The notes below the pieces were generated by a model. That model saw only the letters and a program-made list of their open reading frames with translations. It searched no databases and was not told the DNA's origin. Positions 52,443-58,272 of a DNA stretch of 64,000 nt are shown piece after piece. Within the stretch, counting starts at the first letter, position 1; each line of letters starts with the position of its first letter. The position numbers and the translations under genes are program-made. Origin of the DNA: Luteolibacter sp. LG18 (GTDB taxonomy: Bacteria > Verrucomicrobiota > Verrucomicrobiia > Verrucomicrobiales > Akkermansiaceae); assembly GCF_036322585.1 (NCBI RefSeq), contig NZ_AP024600.1:1364001-1428000 (forward strand). Reading direction: 5' to 3'.

Positions 52443-52584
52443 GATCGAACGGCGGCAAGGGTGTGGTGGAACGTTCCTGCTCTACCTGACTGAGCTACCG
52501 GACCACCGGGGGAAGTCCGGGTCGGATTCGAACCGACGACCAGGTTGTCTTTAACAATGTAGTTTCACCGGCATCCGCCGATCG
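52443..52584 (-). ncRNA. Y-RNA-like element 6 with permuted tRNA core
   Basis: On the minus strand the outer helix pairs CGGCGG with CCGCCG, with an internal loop AUGCC opposite CCCUUG. Then GGUGAAAC pairs with GUUCCACC (one mismatch), followed by UACAU. Inside is a complete tRNA core in permuted order: T arm GTCGG-TTCGAAT-CCGAC (52521-52537), acceptor strands CCGGAC/GTCCGG closed by an 11-base loop (52504-52514), the two bases UA, and D arm GCTC-AGTCAGGTA-GAGC (52479-52495). The ends meet where a tRNA has its anticodon stem. It lies between a CPCC gene (stop at 52600) and a small membrane protein gene. Confidence 0.85.
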
Positions 52585-52599
52585 GGAGTGGTTGGAAAA

Positions 52600-53352
52600 T
52601 CAAAGGTAGGCGAGACGGACGAAGTCGGGAACCCATTGACTCCATCCGGCTTTGAGGCCCTTGGTCGCCTCCTCGTTCCCAGCCGGATCGTAGCGTTCAT
52701 AAAAACAGAGGAAGGCGGCGACCGCCTGGTGCTGTGACTTCGAAAGCAGGTTGAATCGCTGGTCATCCGGCGTAGGGCCGCATTCCAAGCTGTAAAAGAT
52801 GAGATTGTGGCAGAGTTCCCGGTGGCGATTGCTTTTCAGCGTGAAGCGCAGGAACGCCGGGAGATGGAATCGGACGGAAACGGGGTCGAGGCAGTTCAAC
52901 GTGAGATGACGCAGGCTGATGAGGGCGGAATCCGGAATGTCTTGCCATCGAAGCTGCGGGGATCCCGCGAGAGACTGGTATTGGGCATCGGTATGCCAGT
53001 CCTCCAGGAGTCCCTGCTGGGCCAGATTCATTCCGTTGCCGAGCAATACCTTTTCGAAGGATTCCTCCACGAAACGGAGGATCTTTTCCCGCATCTGCTC
53101 CACCGACAGCCAATGCCCGGAGCGGGCTTCCTCCGACGAGGGAGGTCTGACCATGTTCAGGAACTGGGCAGCAGTGGCTCCATGAGCCAGGAAGTTCCGC
53201 TGGGCCTCGGCGAGGGTCGGCTGGTCAATCAGCCAGCATGCCTCTCCGACATCCTCCCAGAAGCACACCGGACAGATCTCCATCGTCCCGCCCGCCGGAG
53301 ACGGCAGCGTGCGGTAGCCGCAGCAGGGACATGGATGACGATCGGAATTCAT
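52600..53352 (-). CDS. CPCC cysteine-cluster protein, paralog 1
   Basis: A 250-residue protein starting MNSDRHPCPCCGYRTL. The CPCC-type cysteine domain has CPCC at residues 8-11 and ICPVCFWEDV about 20 residues later, four to five cysteines able to bind zinc. The remaining 200 residues are helical (VEQMREKILRFVEESFEKVLLG) and end PDFVRLAYL. It is a tandem paralog of 53402-54166, with identical last nine residues. The GC content looks lower than in the flanking genes. Function unknown; CPCC proteins often appear as single accessory genes. Confidence 0.8.
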   Translation of the reverse strand: MNSDRHPCPCCGYRTLPSPAGGTMEICPVCFWEDVGEACWLIDQPTLAEAQRNFLAHGATAAQFLNMVRPPSSEEARSGHWLSVEQMREKILRFVEESFEKVLLGNGMNLAQQGLLEDWHTDAQYQSLAGSPQLRWQDIPDSALISLRHLTLNCLDPVSVRFHLPAFLRFTLKSNRHRELCHNLIFYSLECGPTPDDQRFNLLSKSQHQAVAAFLCFYERYDPAGNEEATKGLKAGWSQWVPDFVRLAYL

Positions 53353-53401
53353 GGGTGGAAGGATCGAGTGACAAATGTTGGAAATGAGTCGAGGACGGAT
53401 A

Positions 53402-54166
53402 TCAAAGGTAAGCGAGACGGACGAAATCGGGGAGGTGGTTGCTCCATCCTCTTTCGAGGCCCTTGGCGGCTTCCCAATTCTTGCTGTGGTCGTAGTGGGT
53501 GAAAAAAGAGAGGAACGCCGCCACGGCCTGGCGTTGTTTACCCTCCAGCGAGCGGAACTTCGGTCCGAAGTGATCGCTTGATTCCGGGCCTCCGGCGAGA
53601 TCGGAAAGCACGAATCCGGTCTCGGAATCGACAATCGACCAATGCCTCAAGATGTATCGCATGAATGCGGGGAGATGGAAGTGGATGGATTCCAGATCGA
53701 GGTAAGTAAGCGTGAGTCCGAACTGGGCCGCCAAAGCGCCATCCGGAATATCCTGCCAGCGGGCGGACGGATCTTTCGAGGCAGCCGCGACAATTTCTTC
53801 CTCCGTTCCCCAGTCGTCGATGATCTGCTGTTGGCGGAGATTGATGCCACCGCCGAGAAGAATCTTCGCGAACGCTTCCTCGATGAAGCGGATGGTTTTC
53901 TCCCGCATTCCTTCGACCGAAAGCCAATGAACCGAGCGTTCTTCTTCAGGCAATGGCCTGCGGACGGAATCGAGGAACGCAGGCACCACAGCTCCCGTGA
54001 GGAGAAACTCCGCTTGGGCCTCGGAGAGCCAGGGCAGATCGAGCACCCACCAGCCATCCCCGACATCCTCCCAGAAGCACACCGGACAGATCTCCATCGT
54101 CCCGCCCGCCGGAAGTGGCAGCGTGCGGTAGCCGCAGCAGGGACATGGATGACGATCGGCGTGCAT
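53402..54166 (-). CDS. CPCC cysteine-cluster protein, paralog 2
   Basis: A 254-residue paralog starting MHADRHPCPCCGYRTL at ATG 54166, chosen because it matches paralog 1. Upstream in-frame starts (54217, 54535) would translate the Y-RNA array. Same layout: a CPCC domain with ICPVCFWEDVGDGWW, then a helical region (VEGMREKTIRFIEEAFAKILLGGGINLRQQQ) ending PDFVRLAYL. It begins 14 bases after Y-RNA-like element 5 on the same strand. Confidence 0.8.
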   Translation of the reverse strand: MHADRHPCPCCGYRTLPLPAGGTMEICPVCFWEDVGDGWWVLDLPWLSEAQAEFLLTGAVVPAFLDSVRRPLPEEERSVHWLSVEGMREKTIRFIEEAFAKILLGGGINLRQQQIIDDWGTEEEIVAAASKDPSARWQDIPDGALAAQFGLTLTYLDLESIHFHLPAFMRYILRHWSIVDSETGFVLSDLAGGPESSDHFGPKFRSLEGKQRQAVAAFLSFFTHYDHSKNWEAAKGLERGWSNHLPDFVRLAYL

Positions 54167-54180
54167 GATTGAAGAAGAGG

Positions 54181-54253
54181 GAACGGCGACAAGGAGTGGT
54201 GAAACGTCCGTTGTCATGGGCAAGTGATGTAGTTTCACCGGCATTCGCCGTTC
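54181..54253 (-). ncRNA. Y-RNA-like element 5, minimal form
   Basis: A 73-base element. The outer helix GAACGGCGA/TCGCCGTTC is perfect (54245-54253 with 54181-54189). The internal loop is AUGCC opposite ACUCCUUG. The inner helix GGTGAAAC/GTTTCACC is also perfect, then UACAU and a loop of about 21 bases. No tRNA-like arms are present. This is the cleanest view of the shared helix. Confidence 0.85.
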
Positions 54254-54305
54254 GGGATGGTTTGGAATGAAAGCGCCAGTATGCGGCGTGAAGGATTGAA
54301 GGGGA

Positions 54306-54436
54306 TTCGCGACAAGGGGCGGAAAGAGACGGGTCCACTGCTCTACCCCTGAGCTACCGCAGTCCCAGCGAGGGAACGGGGGCGGACTCGAACCGCCGAC
54401 CAATGGAATCAATGTAATCTTTCCTGCATTCGCGAA
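54306..54436 (-). ncRNA. Y-RNA-like element 4 with permuted tRNA arms
   Basis: Outer helix TTCGCGA/TCGCGAA (54430-54436 with 54306-54312), internal loop AUGCA opposite GCCCCUUG, inner helix GGAAAGA/TCTTTCC, then UUACAU. The interior has T arm GGCGG-TTCGAGT-CCGCC (54381-54397), a short imperfect acceptor-like hairpin with TCCC/GGGA core and TCGCT loop, then UA and D arm GCTC-AGGGGTA-GAGC (54340-54354). As in element 6 the T arm precedes the D arm. Confidence 0.85.
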
Positions 54437-54443
54437 AGGAGGT

Positions 54444-54540
54444 GCCGACAAGGAGCGGCGGGACGTGACCGGATCATTTGATCCGGGCGGGTTCTCAGGC
54501 CCGCGGTTCAGTGGTGATGTAGTCCCGCCTGGCATTCGGC
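54444..54540 (-). ncRNA. Y-RNA-like element 3
   Basis: Outer helix GCCGA/TCGGC, internal loop AUGCCA opposite GCUCCUUG, perfect 8-base inner helix GGCGGGAC/GTCCCGCC, then UACAU. Two hairpins lie inside: GCGGG/CCCGC, in the place of the T arm but without the TTC loop, and the perfect CCGGATC-AAAT-GATCCGG. It ends 7 bases before element 4. Confidence 0.8.
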
Positions 54541-54556
54541 GTGTGTTTGAAGGAGG

Positions 54557-54654
54557 TCCACGACAAGAATTGGCGGAAGAACATTCCGGCCGCTTGGGTT
54601 CGTATCCGAACCTGCCATGCCGGTCCCAAATGTAATCTTCCGGGCATTCGTGGA
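54557..54654 (-). ncRNA. Y-RNA-like element 2
   Basis: Outer helix TCCACGA/TCGTGGA (54648-54654 with 54557-54563), internal loop AUGCC opposite CCAAUUCUUG, inner helix CGGAAGA/TCTTCCG, then UUACAU. The interior holds a hairpin GGTTCG-GATA-CGAACC inside a CCGGC/GCCGG helix, so a compact rod replaces the tRNA-like core. Confidence 0.8.
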
Positions 54655-54667
54655 GAGGGGATGCCGA

Positions 54668-54786
54668 CGCGGCGGCAAGGAGGGTGAGAATGTGCCGGCC
54701 ATCGGCGTCCGGACTGGTCGATCAGCCCGACGGGAGTCGAACCCGCTATCTGCTTTCGAGATGTATTCCCGCCGGCATTCGCCGCG
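54668..54786 (-). ncRNA. Y-RNA-like element 1, first after rsr
   Basis: It begins 11 bases after the rsr stop codon. Outer helix CGCGGCG/CGCCGCG (54780-54786 with 54668-54674), internal loop AUGCC opposite CUCCUUG, inner helix GGCGGGAAT/ATTCTCACC (one mismatch), then ACAU. A T arm GCGGG-TTCGACT-CCCGT (54730-54746) is followed by an acceptor-like hairpin GGGCTG-ATCGAC-CAGTCC. The D-arm position holds a small hairpin instead of a standard D arm. Confidence 0.82.
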
Positions 54787-54797
54787 GCGGCAAAAGG

Positions 54798-56375
54798 TCA
54801 TGCGATTTTCAGTCGTGTCTTGAGGGGTTGCTTTTCGATTTCGCGGAGCCAGTGGTCCGTTCCGTCCGCTCCCGCCGCGAAGGCGGCGACGAGGTCGAAG
54901 ACGGTGTCGCTGAATCCGCCGATATTGAGGATGTCCGCGCGGTCCGGTGCCTGCACGGTGGTGTTCGGCACCAGGTCGATGCAGACGAGACGGGCGTTCG
55001 GATTGCGCTGCTTGAAGAGATTCCACTCCGCGAGCACCGCGGTCCCGCGGCCACCCTGGCGGGCATCCATCCACGACTCGTTGTCCGAGACGTAGATCAC
55101 GAGGTCGGCCTGGGCCTTCTCCGCGTTCAGCAACCGGAGCGGGGCCGAACAGTTCGTTCCGCCGCCGCCGACCTTCGCCAGCTTCGCCGCGTTGGTCATG
55201 ACGCTGTCGCGGGGATTGAGCTTCAGCTTCACCACGTCGCACTCGAAGGGCAGGACGCGGGCGTCCCGGTTCTTCCGCAGGAAGGCAGCGGCGATAAGAC
55301 CGGCGACATCGACGCAGCGGACCTTCGAGCTCGCGCCCTTCTGGTAACCGGTCACGGAAGACTGCATCGATCCCGACACATCCGCGCACACGACCACCCG
55401 CCCGGCGATGTCCGGCACGTTTCCGAGCGCGGCTTCCATCGCATCCTGGAGCGCCTCCTTGATCGCGTGCGGCATTTCCGCCGCGGCGTTGAGGAAGGCA
55501 ACCAGCAACTGGTAGGGGAAGACACGGGCGCGACGGATCGCTTCGGGATCGGCGAGACGCTTGGCCAGCGTGGCGACGAGTTCCCGATTTCCGGCGAGGC
55601 CGTGGCGGAGGAAGGTGTTCAGGTTCATCCGCGTGGTCTGCCACGAGGCATTCCGCGCGATGGCGGCCCATTCCTTTTCACCGAGGTCCTGCGCGGTGAG
55701 CATCTGGAAGGGCACGGCCGGGATGTCACCGGCGCGGTCGCGCTTCCAGTCCTCGAAGCAGCGCAGCGCGGCGGGCAGGACGTCCGGGTTCCACGGCTTT
55801 CCGATCAGCCAGGCGTAGAACGCCTCGCGGGACGGCTCGGCCGGACGCGGGTGGACCATCTTCACGATGTCCGCCAGCGACGGCGCGTTGCCGATGGAGG
55901 CGTCGATGAGCTGGCGCTCGGTGGCGCGTTCGAGCCACTGGCGGACGAGGCGCTTCGGCGCGGAGCCGAGCGACTTCCGGCCGGTGACGCCGGAACGGAG
56001 GATCTGGACGAAGGTCCGGAGCATCCGGCCATTGTCGATGACCTGCGGGAAGACTTCGGCGAGCCGGTCGAGATCGCGGGTGGCGAGCACGGCGCAGAGC
56101 AGGGCGGGCACGTCCTTCATGAACGCGCGGCGTCGGGCATAGAGGGCAGTGCGGGCGAGGAAATCCACGTCCACCTGCTTCGCGAACTCCAGCACGCGGT
56201 CGAGCTGGGTCTCGGCGGTCGCGTAGAACGTGCGGTTCAGGCAGCCGGTGGCGGCGAGCTGAGCGAGCGCGGCCTCCGGGGAACCGGCGTAGGCGGGAGC
56301 CTGGGCGTCGTTGACCGCATCGGTGCGGGGAGCGAGGACGCCGCGAATGGTCTGGAAGAGGTTGCGATTGGCCAT
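54798..56375 (-). CDS. rsr: Ro60-like TROVE/VWA RNA-binding protein (Rsr)
   Basis: A 525-residue bacterial Ro60. The N-terminal two thirds are the ring of helical repeats typical of the TROVE module (CLNRTFYATAETQLDRVLEFAKQVDVDFLARTALYARRRAFMKDVPALLCAVLATRD). The C-terminal VWA-like domain has the MIDAS motif DVSGSM at residues 332-337. In characterised bacteria Rsr binds Y RNAs and joins polynucleotide phosphorylase in RNA decay. Here it is the first gene after a sigma-54 promoter and is followed immediately by Y-RNA-like elements. ATG 56375 is chosen; the upstream reading crosses the promoter. Confidence 0.93.
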   Translation of the reverse strand: MANRNLFQTIRGVLAPRTDAVNDAQAPAYAGSPEAALAQLAATGCLNRTFYATAETQLDRVLEFAKQVDVDFLARTALYARRRAFMKDVPALLCAVLATRDLDRLAEVFPQVIDNGRMLRTFVQILRSGVTGRKSLGSAPKRLVRQWLERATERQLIDASIGNAPSLADIVKMVHPRPAEPSREAFYAWLIGKPWNPDVLPAALRCFEDWKRDRAGDIPAVPFQMLTAQDLGEKEWAAIARNASWQTTRMNLNTFLRHGLAGNRELVATLAKRLADPEAIRRARVFPYQLLVAFLNAAAEMPHAIKEALQDAMEAALGNVPDIAGRVVVCADVSGSMQSSVTGYQKGASSKVRCVDVAGLIAAAFLRKNRDARVLPFECDVVKLKLNPRDSVMTNAAKLAKVGGGGTNCSAPLRLLNAEKAQADLVIYVSDNESWMDARQGGRGTAVLAEWNLFKQRNPNARLVCIDLVPNTTVQAPDRADILNIGGFSDTVFDLVAAFAAGADGTDHWLREIEKQPLKTRLKIA

Positions 56376-56416
56376 GGTGGGGATGTCCGGGAGTTGCGCC
56401 GGACGAAAGAGGTATT

Positions 56417-56432
56417 GGCATGGCCCGTGCCA
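56417..56432 (-). promoter_or_regulatory. Sigma-54 promoter of the RNA-repair operon
   Basis: On the minus strand the sequence is TGGCACGGGCCATGCC: a -24 GG and -12 GC with exactly ten bases between, and a full TGGCAC element. It lies about 42 bases before the rsr start, facing it. RtcR, a sigma-54 activator, is encoded divergently 137 bases away. Confidence 0.85.
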
Positions 56433-56552
56433 AAGGGGGTGAGAGGCAAAATCCACCAATCGCAATTCACTCACTACGAATTGATTAAAAATGTTCGGAT
56501 TTTTTCGAGGGTCGGAATCGGTCGCTATTTTCTTCCTTTAGAATCGCTTATC

Positions 56553-56568
56553 GGATAAGAATTTATCC
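56553..56568. promoter_or_regulatory. Palindrome touching the rtcR start codon
   Basis: The sequence GGATAAGAATTTATCC is a perfect palindrome with 6-base arms and ends one base before the rtcR ATG. It overlaps a second small palindrome, CTTATCGGATAAG (56547-56559). The surrounding spacer 56460-56568 is clearly AT-rich. An operator for rtcR or an RNA hairpin at its ribosome site are both possible. Confidence 0.45.
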
Positions 56569-58167
56569 ATGAAGCGAGTGGCCATCGGAATCCTCGGCAC
56601 AAAGCTGGACCACGGCTTCTGGGAAGACCGCTGGGACACCTGGCGACCGACGGTTTCGCTGTTCCAGCACGAGGAGCTGCTGTTCGACCGCTTCGAACTG
56701 CTGGCCGAGAAGAGCTTTTCGAAGTTGTCCGGGCAGGTGCTGGCGGACGTGCGGCAGGTCTCGCCGGAAACCGAGGCGCGGCTGCACGAGGTTGCGTTCG
56801 GGCGCGACCCGTGGGACCTGGAGGCGGTGTACGGGGCGCTGCACGATTGGGCGCGGGCCTACCCCTTCGATCCGGAGCACGAGGAGTACTACGTCCACAT
56901 CACCACCGGCACCCACATCGCCCAGATCTCGCTGTTCCTGCTGAACGAGGCGGGAACCCTTCCGGGGAAGCTGATCCAGACCTCGCCGCCGGTGGGGAAG
57001 AGCCATCGCAAGGCCCCGCGCGCGAGCTACTCACTGATCGACCTGGATCTCTCGAAGTACGATAAACTTAGTACCCGTTTCGCCGAAGAGCAGGCGGAGG
57101 CCACGGATTTCCTGAAGAGCGGGATCGCGACGCGGAACTCCGCGTTCAACCGGATGATCGACCGCATCGAGCAAGTGGCGCTGCGGTCGAAGGCCCCGAT
57201 CCTGCTGCACGGCGCGACCGGCGCGGGGAAGTCCCAGCTCGCGCGGCGGCTGCACGAGCTGAAGAAGCAGCGCGGCGGTCTGAAGGGGCCCTTCGTGGAG
57301 ATCAACTGCGCGACCCTCCAGGGCGACACGGCGGCCTCGGCTCTGTTCGGCCACGTGCGGGGCTCGTTCACGGGCGCACAGCGCGACCGGCCGGGGCTGC
57401 TGCGGGAGGCGGACGGCGGCATGCTGTTTCTCGACGAGATAGGGGAACTGGGGCTGGACGAGCAGGCGATGCTGCTGAGGGCGTTGGAGGACAAGACCTT
57501 CCTGCCGGTGGGCTCCGACCGCCCGGCGACGAGCGATTTCCTTCTGATCGCGGGCACCAACCGCGACCTGCGCGGCGAGGTGGCGCAGGGGCGCTTCCGC
57601 GAGGACCTGCTGGCACGCATCAACCTGTGGACCTTCACGCTGCCCTCACTGGCGCAGCGGCGGGAGGACATCGCGCCGAACCTGGACTACGAGCTGCGCC
57701 GGTTCGCGGGATCGCACGGGCGTGAGGCGAGTTTCAACAAGGAGGCACGGCAGCGTTTCCTGGCCTTCGCGGAGGCGGTGGACACGCCGTGGTCCGGGAA
57801 CTTCCGCGACCTGAACGCGGCGGTCACGCGGATGGCCACGCTGGCACCGCGCGGACGCATCCGGGTGGAGGAAGTGGACGAGGAAATCGACCGCCTGCGC
57901 GAAAGCTGGCACCGGCCGGGCGCGGGCGGCACGGCGGACGGCGTGGATCTGGAAGAGGTGCTCGGGGAGCGGGTGGAAAAGATCGATCCGTTCGACCGGG
58001 TGCAGCTCGCGCACGTGGTGGCGGTGTGCCGTCGCTCGAAGACGCTGTCGGAAGCGGGAAGGCAGTTGTTCGCGGTATCGCGGAAGAAGCGGGCGGTGAC
58101 GAACGACGCGGACCGATTGAAGAAGTACCTGGCGAAATTCGGGCTGGTGTTTGAGGGGCTGAGGTAG
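56569..58167 (+). CDS. rtcR: Sigma-54-dependent activator RtcR
   Basis: A 532-residue RtcR. The N-terminal domain (residues 1-180; VAIGILGTKLDHGFWEDRWDTWRPTVSL, YYVHITTGTHIAQISLFLLNEAG) is the CARF-type sensor that in other RtcR proteins is thought to sense an RNA-end-derived ligand. The AAA+ domain follows: Walker A GATGAGKS (215-222), sigma-54 contact loop GSFTGA (265-270, variant of GAFTGA) and Walker B GMLFLDEIGEL. The C-terminal helices would bind DNA upstream of the rsr promoter. Its stop codon lies at the edge of an inverted repeat. Confidence 0.95.
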   Translation: MKRVAIGILGTKLDHGFWEDRWDTWRPTVSLFQHEELLFDRFELLAEKSFSKLSGQVLADVRQVSPETEARLHEVAFGRDPWDLEAVYGALHDWARAYPFDPEHEEYYVHITTGTHIAQISLFLLNEAGTLPGKLIQTSPPVGKSHRKAPRASYSLIDLDLSKYDKLSTRFAEEQAEATDFLKSGIATRNSAFNRMIDRIEQVALRSKAPILLHGATGAGKSQLARRLHELKKQRGGLKGPFVEINCATLQGDTAASALFGHVRGSFTGAQRDRPGLLREADGGMLFLDEIGELGLDEQAMLLRALEDKTFLPVGSDRPATSDFLLIAGTNRDLRGEVAQGRFREDLLARINLWTFTLPSLAQRREDIAPNLDYELRRFAGSHGREASFNKEARQRFLAFAEAVDTPWSGNFRDLNAAVTRMATLAPRGRIRVEEVDEEIDRLRESWHRPGAGGTADGVDLEEVLGERVEKIDPFDRVQLAHVVAVCRRSKTLSEAGRQLFAVSRKKRAVTNDADRLKKYLAKFGLVFEGLR

Positions 58168-58272
58168 CGTAAGTTTCCAACTTGCGCATGGGTGCAGCGG
58201 ACCCATGGGAAATGTCGCGGGTATTTCACCACGGTCCGCCGCCAGCGCTCACAAGTTGGAAACTTGTGCTAC
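58163..58272. repeat. Inverted repeat AAGTTTCCAACTTG at converging gene ends
   Basis: The left arm GTAGCGTAAGTTTCCAACTT (58164-58183) and the right arm AAGTTGGAAACTTGTGCTAC (58253-58272) face each other. The rtcR stop TAG lies in the left arm. The last six codons (AQVSNL) and stop of the converging nucleotidyltransferase gene are formed by the right arm. Confidence 0.88.

Noticed and set aside
52479-52537. A normal tRNA gene
   Set aside because: The T arm comes before the D arm on the coding strand, there is no anticodon arm between them, and the acceptor strands are joined by a loop. It fits a permuted mimic inside a Y-RNA-like helix.
54340-54397. A normal tRNA gene or pseudogene
   Set aside because: Same permuted order, with an outer helix shared with five other elements. 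A decayed tRNA would not keep compensatory pairing of that helix.
54167-54535. Longer N-terminus for CPCC paralog 2
   Set aside because: It would translate elements 3-5 of the RNA array. The paralog starts at the equivalent MNSDRHPCPCC position.
54508-55671. Long minus-strand frame over rsr and the RNA array
   Set aside because: It is out of frame with Rsr and runs through the paired RNA elements; the translation is Arg/Gly-rich without a domain.
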